Assembly: GCA_009801015.1 (NCBI GenBank)
Contig: VHZZ01000397.1
Span: 154,494 to 174,992, forward strand
Length of the DNA: 20,499 nt
DNA from: Silene noctiflora
Taxonomy: Eukaryota; Streptophyta; Magnoliopsida; Caryophyllales; Caryophyllaceae
Direction of reading: 5' to 3'
The position numbers were made by a program, and so were the translations under genes. The first letter of the stretch is position 1. Each line of letters starts with the position of its first letter. Positions 8,401 to 18,448 of the stretch are shown in pieces. The notes below the pieces were generated by a model that saw nothing but the letters and a program-made list of their open reading frames with translations, was not told where the DNA came from and did not search any database.

Positions 8401-11110
8401 GTTTCTTTTGTGCTTTTGCCACCAATGCATTTATTCTTACCTTGAATTCTTCATACTCTCTCTGGTTTCAAAACAGAAAGGGGAACTTGTTAGGGCATAT
8501 TTCAAAATGCTGGAAGACATGATAATCATATACTCCCTCCGTCCGTGTTTTGTTATTCCTATAGTTGTTCGAGATTATTTGACAGCAATTTTCTCTCATG
8601 TTAGACTTGCAATCTCCATAAAAGTGTTATACAATTATACGGTTTTAGTAGTTTTATCATGACCACTTGTTGAATCTAGCATAACATAAGTGACAGGTAG
8701 ATCATTTACTAACTTTCATGGCTCTGCGCTCTTTGACGAATGTAGCTTGGACCTTATCCTTGAGATAATCCATCTTCTGACTAAAGTAAAATTCCGGTGC
8801 CCTTGGCTCAATGGCATACTTTTTGCAGAACGGGACCCATCTCCTCGCAAACTCAGCAGTTTCCGAGAGTGCATCAAATAGAAGCATAGATGCGCCATCA
8901 TCTGATACATAACAGCTCACCTTCTCGACAGGGTAATCAACAGCCAAGATGGACAAAACAGTGTTTGCAGTTATAATGGGTGGCTCCTTGAGGGGGTCCA
9001 CTGAACTGACAAAGAAGTCAACTGGGGCTAGCCGGTTAGGCTCTCCTTCTCGTTCAAACCTCAATGACAAGCGATCCAAGTAAGTTTCACGATTGATAGG
9101 GAACCATTTGGGAAACTGATCGAGGATCCAAGAGAATGCAAACCATATCTCACATATAACAGAGATGAGCCACAATGGGTAGGCATCAGTTGCTGGGGTT
9201 AAGATTCTAAACCGGAGGAAAAAGGCGAGGATAACAAGACGCATGACAATTACAATTCGATATGGGTTGATTTTGCTTGATGAGATTGGGACTTTTCTCC
9301 ACAGAGGTTGCCTTGCTTCTGCAATCCTGGAGTAGCAGTAAGAAATTGAAGTACGGTTTTCGACCATTATCAGAAATGTTACATCAAATGCTAAATGCTT
9401 GTAACCTGCTGAACAGATCTATATGGCTTGGACTCTCTCATTTTTATCAAGTACCCATGTTGGACACTTGACATTACTCTTTTGTTTTTTGGTGTAAGCG
9501 GGGAGCCACAAGGGTGGTTAAGCTAACCAGTATCAAATACATGTTACGAGCACCACTACTCAATGACTTTACCAACTAAACTAGCCGACACCTGAAGACT
9601 GTTGTAGATTTGGATATTGCTACAAACACAGGACTGATTTTCAAATTTAAGGCTAAAAAATGAAACTTTACCATCATATTTCTACCTAAATTACTTATGA
9701 GAATGAGTATGAGAATGCGATGTTTTTTGCGGATTTCGGATTTTGAGGATCTATAAACACAAATTGGAATAGGAGAAAAAACTAAAATCAAAGAAAAGGT
9801 TAGTTCTTACAGGAAATCATCTTCTTCGCCCTGATCATTTTCGGCATCAAAGGTGTTAACCAACCCCTTCTTCTCTTGCCTTGTTTTCCACTTCTCTACT
9901 CTCTCCTTCCACTGATCACTGTTTGTAAATGCGTCCCTTTCCCCTTCATAATCCTTCTCCCCATTCAGATCCTTACCCGTAACTAGTTATGGCAATCATT
10001 CAACGGCGAATCAAAAAAACAAAAATAAACATCAAATACAATACACAATAAGACAACGAAAAGACTTTCCTAGAAAACTACTACTTCCATTCATCTAGTT
10101 AACTACAATTTTTTCTTTTCGAGTAGTTAAAATGAATTCACTGTATAACTCACAAAAGCAATGCTGATACCAAATTTCTCTCACATTTATTTCATCATAT
10201 AAAATTCCGGTCCAAAAGCAAATGTCGTGAATTGACATGACAGGAGGGTGTAGACCTCAAGATTACGAAGAAAAAGGAAAACCCCTTACCACTTCTAGCA
10301 ATGGAAGAGAAAGCAGGGGCGTTGGCGTGATTATAGTCCTCATTTTCCTGCACAATTAACTTCCTTTTGTTAAGATCAAGCCAATTTTGTTTGAAATATG
10401 GACACAGATATTCAATTCTGATAAATATCTGCAGTTTCTTACAGATTGTGTGGTATCATGATGTTGGTTGTTCTTAATCTTGAAATCGTCATCAAAATCA
10501 TTGGCATCGAAGGCCTCTTCATCGTCACCCTCAACTCTCGGGCTCCCTAAAACATCAAAATCCGAAAAAAGAACTCTTTAAATACTTCAACAAAATTTAA
10601 TCTACATGTGAGAAGCAGGAAATAGACTGATGAAACAAAAGCATAAAGAATAACCTTTATGATGCTTGTAGCGCGAATTGCACTGAGGACAGCATTGAGT
10701 GCCTTCACTCCTTTCATAATCGTAGCAAGGCCTACAGACCGGAAACCCGCATTCGTAGCATGCTACAAAAGGCTCGCCATCTTCCCTTACTCCTACTCCA
10801 TCCCCACAAACCTTGCATATCTTTGCTAGAGATTGCCGACTAGGAGGACGATTCTGTCACCCATTAAAAAATAGTTATAGGAAGAAAGATACAGAAAATC
10901 AACTGAGAGCTGAACACATACAAAAACCAGCTGTAGTACAGATAGTTAACCATACATCGACCTTGTAGCATGATGGAATAAAGCAGAATAACTCGTTTTA
11001 TTATATTAAATCCTTAATACACAATACTATTAGCACTACCAGTCTACCGCACAGAAAAAACAAAATACCTCATCGGTGCCATGGAGATGACCAGAGATGA
11101 GACCAGCCAT
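5451..11110 (-). CDS. CESA4: Cellulose synthase A catalytic subunit 4 (secondary wall, IRX5 type)
   Basis: Twelve exons in transcript order: 11110-11069, 10853-10655, 10546-10443, 10347-10290, 9982-9811, 9326-8714, 8461-8324, 8201-8076, 7814-7602, 7208-6693, 6537-6187, 6032-5451. They total 3114 bases, 1037 aa, in frame throughout with GT-AG introns. The enzyme polymerises UDP-glucose into beta-1,4-glucan at the plasma membrane, in complexes with CesA7 and CesA8 in xylem and fibres. The RING zinc finger has Cys27, 30, 46, 49, 54, 57, 69 and 72. Two membrane helices span about 216-263. Catalytic motifs are DDG (334-336), DCD (501-503), TED (736-738) and QVLRW (776-780). The class-specific region in exon 10 has a run of five cysteines and basic residues. 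Six further helices follow, and the protein ends in CGVEC. The [16 protein letters not shown] block and the ending match Arabidopsis CesA4 (1049 aa) better than CesA7 or CesA8. The start ATG at 11110 is short of alternatives; its N-terminal 14 residues are not conserved. Confidence 0.96.
7286..7570. mobile_element. Tourist-like MITE in CesA4 intron 9
   Basis: Left end TAGGCCTGTTTGCTTTGGG (7286-7304) and right end CCCAAACCAAACAGAGCCTA (7551-7570) are inverted copies with one mismatch and one indel. The element is about 285 bp, without coding capacity, and is flanked by TA/TAA-like bases. GGCCTGTTTGG-type ends are typical of PIF/Harbinger-derived MITEs in plants. Inside lies a second inverted pair, AGTACCAG (7374-7381) and CTGGTACT (7495-7502), so two elements may be nested. 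Class assignment is inference. Confidence 0.55.
7890..8035 (+). mobile_element. tRNA-derived SINE-like remnant in CesA4 intron 8
   Basis: On the plus strand, opposite to CesA4, a degenerate RNA polymerase III A box (TTAAGATCAACTGG at 7896-7909) is followed after about 12 bases by a B box (AGTTGGATTCC, 7922-7932). This is the usual head of plant tRNA-derived SINEs. An AT-rich tail follows, and ATAATAAA-like sequences sit on both sides as possible target-site duplications. The exact ends are uncertain. Confidence 0.4.
8531..8546. repeat. Solo Stowaway-type terminal sequence in CesA4 intron 6
   Basis: TACTCCCTCCGTCCGT matches the well-known terminal inverted repeat of Stowaway (Tc1/mariner) MITEs. 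The partner end (ACGGAGGGAGTA) is not present within the 252-base intron 8462-8713, so this is a truncated copy or solo end. Confidence 0.45.
9480..9595 (-). mobile_element. tRNA-derived SINE-like element in CesA4 intron 5
   Basis: Read on the minus strand, an A-box-like TAGTTTAGTTGG (complement of 9572-9583) is followed about 32 bases later by a degenerate B box (complement of 9527-9540, GTATTTGATACTGG). About 35 bases further on, an A-rich tail (CACCAAAAAACAAAAG, complement of 9479-9494) closes the unit. Order and spacing fit a short plant SINE in the same orientation as CesA4. No clear target-site duplication was found. Confidence 0.42.
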
Positions 11111-11138
11111 GGAAAAGGAAGAAAAAGCGAGAAAGAAT

Positions 11139-11145
11139 AGTAGGT
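11139..11145 (-). promoter_or_regulatory. SMRE-type MYB46/MYB83 motif, leader copy
   Basis: ACCTACT on the minus strand fits the secondary-wall MYB-responsive element ACC(A/T)A(A/C)(T/C), 29 bases before the CesA4 ATG. Arabidopsis CesA4 is a known direct MYB46/MYB83 target. The function of this copy is inferred. Confidence 0.3.
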
Positions 11146-11225
11146 GAAGAAGGAAGAAAAGGCGGGTTTTAAAGAGAATTCATAACTAAGGAAAGGTGAT
11201 GAAGGATGTGAAAGTGTGATTTGCT

Positions 11226-11232
11226 ACCAAAC
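11226..11232 (+). promoter_or_regulatory. SMRE-type MYB46/MYB83 motif, proximal copy
   Basis: ACCAAAC on the plus strand fits the SMRE consensus, about 115 bases upstream of the CesA4 ATG, a promoter-proximal position. Confidence 0.35.
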
Positions 11233-11305
11233 TGATAGTTGGGAAGTCATAGGTTTGATTCAAAGAGAAGTTAGATTGTGATCATCTCTCCATGTTAAGG
11301 AGTAA

Positions 11306-11312
11306 AGTAGGT
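11306..11312 (-). promoter_or_regulatory. SMRE-type MYB46/MYB83 motif, distal copy
   Basis: ACCTACT on the minus strand fits the SMRE consensus, about 200 bases upstream of the CesA4 ATG. It is the third match within 175 bases. Confidence 0.35.
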
Positions 11313-12111
11313 TGATCAGCCTTTGCTGTTCATTACTTTGTTTCAAAGTTTTATCTTGGGTTGGCGCCATTTTTCCAACTCACCCTTGTTTCTTTATATT
11401 TTAATATTGTTGGCTGTTTTTTTTTTTTCATTTTCTCATACCTAAAAGATCTCTTTGTATGGTGAATAACGGAGTAAAGTTGCGTACATCTGACAAATTA
11501 TATCTCGTTATTATGGGAGTCCTTAACCCAATACGATAACGTTATTGTCCGATATTTGGGAAGATAGGAGGGTGTTTCACATGAAGGGAGCTCTAAACGG
11601 AAGTTACAGTTTTAGCAATGGTAGATTAAAAGCCATTTTCACACATCTTTAATTGGGTTGACAGTAGAATGATGAACTCAACATTGTGAGTTGTGACAAC
11701 TGACCCTGCAACTTAATGACAGAAAACTGACACACTTCAGCAAACTTGGTTCTGATAAGTTTTTTCTTTGGAATCAATTTCGACCAATCCCGGAATCTGG
11801 AACTTGATGGAGATGACAGCTTGTAGCAAGCACTTCTGCAAATGGCGGGGTAAAAGAGGGGGATATACGCAACTTCATCTATCAACACTGCAAAGGGTTG
11901 TATCCAGATAACCTTGATGAGCATTGTATAGATAATTGCACCGAAGGATTGTTACTTCACAGTCGATAAAAATATAACGAGTCAGCCTAGTGAGCTATTA
12001 TGTTCCATTCCATCATTGTCCAAATCTAAAGATTCGGTTTATATCAAAAAAAAAAAAAAAAAGTTCTCGTTCAATTCCACAAGGTTCATTACTGTACAAG
12101 GGACTGAGGGC

Positions 12112-12117
12112 TTTATT
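12112..12117 (-). terminator. Poly(A) signal candidate of the PHR-type gene
   Basis: The minus strand reads AATAAA 285 bases after the stop codon at 12402, a normal 3' UTR length for a plant gene. Confidence 0.45.
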
Positions 12118-12401
12118 ATAAGAAAAAGATGACATAAGTCGAAAAAAAGAGGTACATGATCCCAGAGCAAAGATTACTGGATTTGCTTAGGTATTGTGCA
12201 ATACAGAGTGAGCTCAGGTTTCATTTATCTCATAAGGAACTTTGATAAGTAAAGGGAAGAGAAGATCTACAAAGTTTCAAACTTGGTTAAATCAGTAAAA
12301 CTAGATGGAACAGAGTACATAGATCACCAATATATCCTAGCAGATCTACCACACTAAATGAAGAGCAACAACAACAATACCGTTCAACCAGCACCATGTT
12401 C

Positions 12402-15400
12402 TCAGTCTACAGGCGGTATTGGTGTCGAAGAGGAATCAGACTCCACGTCTCTCGCCCGCTTTGATGGCCGGATGTCGGGGACGTCTTTATCACAAACATC
12501 TTGATTCTCGAGGACTGGCGAATGTGCCTTTTCCTCTCTTTCTCTCGCCCTCTCAGTAGTTTCTCTAGGAGTTGAGGGACCATCGGGTTGTCTTTCAAGA
12601 TCTCTTTTTGGTGATGTAACGGCAGAAGGGTCATCGGTTGTCAAAGAATCAATCGGGAGCTTCTGACCTTCAGATTTGCACTGATGTTCAAACATCTTCT
12701 GGAGGTATTTCCCTTGTTCTTCTATCCGCATTTGTAGGTTTCTTTGAATCTGCAGATAAATGCAACAGGATGGGTCATAAATTAAGGACGCCCTATTTCT
12801 ATGGGGAAATTTAGCTACGGAAATTTCCTTGCATGTGACAATAGGCTCCTTGCTTTTCAATTTAAACAATTAAAGTACATGAAATACAACAAGATTAATC
12901 GTGAAGTGCCAACAAATTCCTTGAATGCTTGTAGATGGATCAAGCGCAGGAAATAGGCAGAGTAACTCAATTGTTTTAACCTCATCATTGATCGTTATCA
13001 TTACCCCATGATAACGGCGAGGTTTAATCATCAGATGTACGAATCCTTTACCGAACCTCGGTACCACCCTCTCACATGCCCTTTGTATGAGAGAGGGTGG
13101 TACCCAGACTCCGAAACACCCCATGGAGACATCTCATTTCCAAATTTATTTTCTGTAAGGATAAATTCATAGAAAAGTAGAACAGTAGGTCATGATTCCT
13201 GCATCACTCCCTTGATTTGGTTTCTAACTTACCCCATGTCCAATATCACCCTAGTACATCAATTGGGAAACGAAGGACGATCACTGATCAAAAATTAACA
13301 TGTGCACATATACAAAACAATCCATAGTCAAACTGCGACAAAAGATTGAAATGGTCCACTCGAATTAGGATGGCAGGAAGCTTACGAACTTTATGAACAA
13401 GTTGGAAATCTCAGAACGCAGCAATCAATTCCTTAAATGATCAATTTGTGCTACCCAAGACTAATTAGCAGCTATTCACCTTATTTCACCCTATACTAAA
13501 TATCTAACAGAGTGATGCTTTCACTAAATAGACAACAAAAAGCATTTGAACCGACAAAGCATATTAATAGCTAACTATTCTTTGAGAATAGAAAACCACT
13601 GAAGGCCAGAATATATCTTCAGACAAAAGTATACCTCAAGCTGCTCATGAAGACGCTTCTGAACTTCCATCTGCATTCTCAGTGCTTCTGTGAGATCCAA
13701 GCCCCTGTAATGGGAAAAGAAATTGTATTCTGTGTTACCATGTCAATTAGCACGAACCTACTATTCAAACGGACCTTGCCCATCCCTAGGTCCTAGGGCC
13801 ACCATCAAGCGATTAGGAATTTGCGAGGTATACCATTGAGTTAAGGTTGATCAGCTGGGCAGCATCAATCAAAGGATGCATTCAGAAAAATTGATTCAAC
13901 TGGTGTAAAATTGTTTGTTATAGCTTGACTATTTGCTGTAGTAAGGCCAAAGTTTACTAAGCATAGTTGAGACCAGTAAATAAGTATCAAGTGTTTTAGT
14001 AGCTTAATAAAATCGTAAACACAAATAACAGATCACTGTAAAAGTAATTAGATCATGATTTCCAGCTGCATCCCTGAATGGCTATTAAGGCTTCAACAAA
14101 GTTGGTTCCAGACCACAACAATTGACCCTTCAACCATGAAACATGACCCTTCTAATAAAATTGTGAGGTACTATAACACTAGAAAATAAATCACGTCGCC
14201 TTTCACAAGACTACCGTAGTGCTTAGTTACGTGTTGTTTATGTCTTATGTAAGACGGCCTAACAAGCATTTGATACTTTGATCCAATTTATGTTTGTCTA
14301 TGTCCAAAAATCAGTAATTGCTAGTCGAATTTCAAAACCATGTGAATCTCACACACACACACACACACTTAAAAAAAAAGCAGGCAGGGGTGGGTGGGGG
14401 GGATTGCCTGATCCAAATTCTCGATCCCGCAACATGAAAAGAACCAATAATGATAGCTTAGAGAATGATCAAATATATATAACTTACGCTTTCAAGTCTA
14501 GAGAAGACAAATCGGCAAGAGCGGTTGTCGCCTTCTCAGATGATCCTGCAGGCAAAAAAAAACATGACACTCATGAGACTTTAGTAGTCATTGATAGGGT
14601 GAGTACTAGAATCAACAGGTGAACATGGTAGGATATCATAAAGGACTGCAGCAAACTATCCAATGTACATAAACGGAAAGCTAAAACAGATAAAATTAGC
14701 ATTAGGTGCAATGCTTCCCTCGTCAGACAACAAAAGCACCTGTTCTATATTTTTCCTTTAAACTGAGATATACGTAAACGATAGGTAATGTAGTTTGCCA
14801 AGTAAATGACAGGGAAAACACAAACAGTTAAATGAGAAAAAAAAAAAGTCATTTATCCAAGGTATCATCAATGGGCCAAACCACATTAACATGATACAAG
14901 GCAGATATGAATCATATGAATGTGTTAAATTTGTACAACAGAAAAGGAACAATCACCAAAAGACGCAAAAAAGTCGAGCTAAAGAAACATCATAAGATAT
15001 CAAGCACCTACCAAAGCCTTGAGATAAGGCTATGGCACCAGGTATTTTTTATTTTTATTTAAAAAAAAAAAGGTACAACATGATGATAATCAAACAAGAA
15101 GCTCCGAATTCTGTAGTGAAATCAAAATAACACTGTCAAGATGACACTGGACATTTGAAGTAAATTTCAAAACATAAAAGGCTACTTTACACCGACAAAA
15201 TGTTTGGTATAAAGATAACAAATAAACAACAATAGGTTCATAGCTACATGACCCCATTGCCTCAAATGCTCACATCTATTACGAGGTGGAAGTTGACTGA
15301 TAGCTACTTCACAACTAAAGAGGCGCAATTACATTAATGAGCCATTTTACTTCATTTCATCTTATTTCAAAGCCAAGGAATAGTGAACCTTCGACTAATA

Positions 15401-17140
15401 ATAAACCACCACAAACAATCGTGAAAAACTCGGAAAACTTGCGTCCAGAGACTATTATATCAAACTTACGCAATGCACAAAGGATGTGACACTCATATAT
15501 ATGGTGCTTATTTTTTTAAGCTTTCTATAGTGTTCATCCGCATCCTTAATTGTCCAGGACCCACTATGTCCATACTTGAATAGTGCTTTTAGCTAAAAGA
15601 GAAAAAACAGTAACAGGAGAGAAGGGACGGGGAAAGAAAGAGGAGAGCCATAAAACTGACCTTCCAAAGTCTCTGGCCGGTATCTTGCTGTTCTATATTT
15701 CTGCATTCACATTTATTTGAACAAAACGGGTATTGAGAAGGTATAAATGCACAGCTTGCTTGAAAAACAAAAAGAGGGATTGAAAGTTGAGGTTAGGACA
15801 ATGTCAGACATGCCTGTAGGTGGCTTTTTACGTGATAAATTGTCAAGCCTTCGACCTTCATCAGCTTTAAAACACCCTTTGGAGTAGCTCCTGGAAGTAA
15901 GGATGTTCGCATTAAGTTAGATGTCATATTCGAATAAGAGCAATTCACCAGATGTAAAAGGTCAAAATTTGAATAAGAGCAACTCACTTTCACTGCCACC
16001 AAGTTTGTGGACTGCCTCCACAAAGGCATCGTGAAGTTCTGGGGTCCAGCGCATGCGTGGTTTAGCTTGGGAGCCAGATGCTGAAGGAGAGGGGCTGACA
16101 ACAGCAGCCACTTCTGGTGATGGCACGGAAACCTGGTGATGACTTTGCACCGCTTTCATAGGCAAATTCGAAGATGGTGTAGGTAATTGGCTTGACATCT
16201 ACACCAAAACAACACTTAACGACCAACAGTGGTCTAGGTAAAACAAAGGCGCAGAAATACTTTTGCGCAACTATTCATTGGAGACGGTCTCACAATAACA
16301 TATTAAGATTATCCTGAGACGGATCTATAATTTCTAATAAATGGGGTAGTTATTTTGTTTTTAATAGGTATGTATATGGGTACAATTATTAGTCGAATGT
16401 GAAGTCACATCATATTAACATGAGACCATCTTAAAAAAGACTAAATAATGTACTTGATCCCCATCAGTATAGACCTAATACAGCATACAGACCTTTGGTC
16501 CTTGATCAGTAGTGTTTGTATCAAGAAGCAGCTGATTCCAGTTAGAACTCAAAGGTTCATTGTCGGTAATTAGTTGATCGGCCCAATCCTGCCAATCATT
16601 TCGCTTGCCGAGCTCCTCCTCTGTCATAAGATTACTGACACAACTATTGTTTATCGAGAGATGGCCATTCTGAATAGGAGGATGAGACGGAAAATTTGAA
16701 AACCCTGGTATTGTATCTGAGCCCCACGGGAGGTGGGTGCCTCTAGTATAACTTGAAGCTGTTGAATTTATGAAATCGGAGTAATCAGAAGCCTCTAGAG
16801 CTAGTGATGATCCGTTATGTGCTGATGGGGTAATATATGAGGAGTTCGCTGAATGATTTTCAAGGGTGGCAGAAGAGAAAGGAGCACCGGTAGAGTACCC
16901 CGACGAACATGGCAACTTATGAACCATAATTTTACTATTGGATGGCAATGAATTAGAATGGAAGACCAATGGATCAGCGACAAATTCCCTTTCCATTGAG
17001 ACCTGCTGAGAATCTGGCAACTTAGGGTACTTATCACCAAAGTTACTTGAAAGGACTGGTAAGGATGAAGACAGAGCTCCAGAAGCACCAAACTGTGTTG
17101 CACTAGGTCTCTGAAGAGATAAAGCAGGGCGTCCATCCAT
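12402..17140 (-). CDS. PHL1: MYB-CC (GARP) transcription factor, PHR1/PHL1 type
   Basis: Seven coding exons in transcript order: 17140-16493, 16198-15988, 15890-15814, 15700-15661, 14545-14488, 13704-13635, 12749-12402. They total 1452 bases, 483 aa, with phases closing throughout. The MYB-like DNA-binding domain spans about 264-315 (RMRWTPELHDAFVEAV to SHLQKYR). The MYB-CC coiled coil spans about 347-391. Lys361, His364 and Arg376 match the KHR residues of AtPHR1 (K325, H328, R340) that contact inositol-phosphate-loaded SPX proteins. A basic PSKRARD near the C-terminus may be a nuclear signal. The family binds P1BS sites (GNATATNC) and activates phosphate-starvation genes. The N-terminal ALSSSLPVLSSNFGDKYPKL block resembles Arabidopsis PHL1 more than PHR1, so PHL1 is used; PHR1 remains possible. 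The first ATG is 17140; the frame is open a little further upstream but without ATG. Intron 15701-15813 has a GC donor. Confidence 0.94.
12993..13016. repeat. Short perfect hairpin in the last intron of the PHR-type gene
   Basis: CGTTATCAT (12993-13001) and ATGATAACG (13008-13016) are 9-base perfect inverted arms around a 6-base loop. It sits 45 bases from a second, larger hairpin and may be part of the same foldback element. Confidence 0.5.
13060..13104. repeat. 14-bp perfect inverted repeat (foldback element)
   Basis: GGTACCACCCTCTC (13060-13073) and GAGAGGGTGGTACC (13091-13104) are perfect inverted copies around a 17-base loop, in intron 12750-13634. The left arm and loop share 16 of 18 bases with 7410-7427 inside the CesA4 intron MITE, which suggests a common element family. 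Confidence 0.65.
14350..14407. repeat. (AC)n microsatellite, A-tract and G-rich run
   Basis: Nine AC units (14351-14368) are followed by nine A and then GGGGTGGGTGGGGGGG. The block lies in the 1.1 kb intron 14546-15660's downstream neighbour, intron 13705-14487, of the PHR-type gene. The G-rich run is on the plus strand, so the pre-mRNA carries C-runs. It may form a quadruplex in DNA. Confidence 0.7.
15701..15813 (-). other. GC-AG intron in the PHR-type gene
   Basis: The exon ends at CTACAG (His-Leu-Gln of SHLQ) and the intron starts GCATGT. It ends in AATGCAG before AAATATAGAAC (Lys-Tyr-Arg). Homology demands that Gln312 be followed directly by Lys313, which leaves GC as the donor. The nearest GT, three bases downstream, would break the frame. 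Confidence 0.85.
16281..16432. mobile_element. MITE-like element in first coding intron of the PHR-type gene
   Basis: GAGACGGTCTCA (16281-16292) and TGAGACCATCTT (16421-16432) are imperfect inverted ends of a 152-bp AT-rich segment that fills half of intron 16199-16492. The left end is itself palindromic (GAGAC-G-GTCTC). No coding capacity. The superfamily is not assigned. Confidence 0.45.
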
Positions 17141-17179
17141 ATTGGCCTTCAAAAAAATTCTAGAGCCACTATACAGTAC
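17141..17179 (-). other. 5' UTR part of the first coding exon of the PHR-type gene
   Basis: An acceptor TATAAGTACAG|G on the minus strand places the exon start at 17179, giving 39 untranslated bases before the ATG. The acceptor's pyrimidine tract is poor, so the boundary is provisional. Confidence 0.45.
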
Positions 17180-18386
17180 CTGTACTTATAAGCGGACAAC
17201 ATCAGTTTAGAGAGCATGAAAGACAGAGAGATATCTAAGAGACTGCATGTCATATCAATAACATCATTACCCCTAATGCCTCAAGGGCTCCCGCAGATGG
17301 CAGTGTAAGGGGGGTCAGATGTAAAATACTACCATGTACGTGGTTTTACAACACAGAGACCATTGATGACCCAAGATGCAGAAATGAAGATACAGGGAGA
17401 ATATATCATATAACCAGCACTTCACATTAAAAAGAGACAAATCTAGTTTAGTGGGTCATGTTGTTTTATTCTATCATAGTATAGAACCAAATTACAGTCA
17501 ATCTTTCAGTGCATATCATACCCAAATTCTGATCAGTCAAGTAAAATGAATATGATAGTCATACAGTATGAGCCGTTTGTACCCCAATAGCATCACAAGT
17601 ATTTTAGTTAGACCAACAATATTGACAGATCAAAAGTGAAGGGTAAAAGTGGGTATCAACAAGAAAAGGGAAAATTGTTAAATTTGAAATGCAAACAAAA
17701 AAAAACAAAAGAAGGGACAAAATGGATAAAGCTCCAATGAAACTAGTCAAGAGTAATGAATGATGTTTGGTATAACAGGGGCTGAGACGACGAGCGCTCA
17801 AGGCCACAAGTCGTAAGCTATATACCTATCTGAATGATTAAAAACCATATTATGATGTAAATACTGCAGTTTAAGGCTAAAGAAACTATTACTGAATGCA
17901 TAAACAGGTTGTGTGAGACCCTTCTTCTATGCTTAAAACGAAACAAACTGCTAGGTACCTCATAACCCAAAGTCAGCCCAAAAGCTCCAAATAACACAAA
18001 CGGATCAACAAAGGAAATTAGTTTCAGAATTCAAATGTTAAAAAACATTAGCGCTGGTACTTTATTCTAGCAGATGAAAATTACATAAGGAGAACTTCAA
18101 CTGACTATATCATTACACAACGGGATACCCTATACTTGCAGCCTTGCAGGTCCAAATCTGCTTTTTAAGAAGCTAAACCGATGGCAGCACACAGAAAATA
18201 ATGACACAGATGTAGATGGTAGTTTTCTCTCCAAAACGACCTCCGTGCAGAAATTAACCAAGGGGTCCACATTATGTCCCTAAAGACCGTGAAGAGAATA
18301 GAACAAACATATTGGAACTGATCACATTTCACCAGTTCAATTAAACTTGTATTATGCTTCTAAAATTAAGCAAATCTGTGCAATAG

Positions 18387-18448
18387 TATCTCCATATATG
18401 TCGCACTGCCGACCAACCCCCACCCCACCCCCCAATATCTCCATATAT
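18387..18448. repeat. 13-bp direct repeats flanking a C-rich tract
   Basis: TATCTCCATATAT occurs at 18387-18399 and 18436-18448. Between them lies CCCCC-A-CCCC-A-CCCCCC (18417-18433). In the pre-mRNA this reads as G-runs. Confidence 0.7.

Larger units (their letters stand above)
11111..12401 (-). promoter_or_regulatory. CesA4 promoter and leader, plus 3' end of the PHR-type gene
   Basis: The first 60 bases upstream of the CesA4 ATG form a CT-rich leader on the minus strand. No classical TATA box is visible; CTTTAAAACC near 11170 is the best AT-rich candidate. MYB46-type motifs are listed separately. The far part (about 12100-12401) is the 3' UTR of the MYB-CC gene. A 91-codon minus-strand reading frame at 11649-11924 has no recognisable domain and is not called a gene. 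A run of 15 or more A lies at about 12045-12062. Confidence 0.6.

Noticed and set aside
5451..11110. CesA7 or CesA8 identity for the cellulose synthase
   Set aside because: The [16 protein letters not shown] block, class-specific region and C-terminal CGVEC agree with CesA4. CesA8 has a shorter N-terminus and CesA7 a different one.
12870..13124. 84-codon minus-strand frame
   Set aside because: It lies in an intron of the PHR-type gene and includes the hairpin repeats. No protein family is recognised.
13780..13865. Possible third SINE or tRNA-like sequence in a PHR-type intron
   Set aside because: An A-box-like TTAACTCAATGG is present on the minus strand, but no acceptable B box follows and no cloverleaf can be drawn.
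14278..14622. 114-codon plus-strand frame
   Set aside because: It crosses an (AC)n repeat and is antisense to the coding exon 14488-14545.
17152..17152. Translation start upstream of 17140 in the PHR-type gene
   Set aside because: The upstream extension would begin at a TTG codon; the first ATG in frame is 17140.
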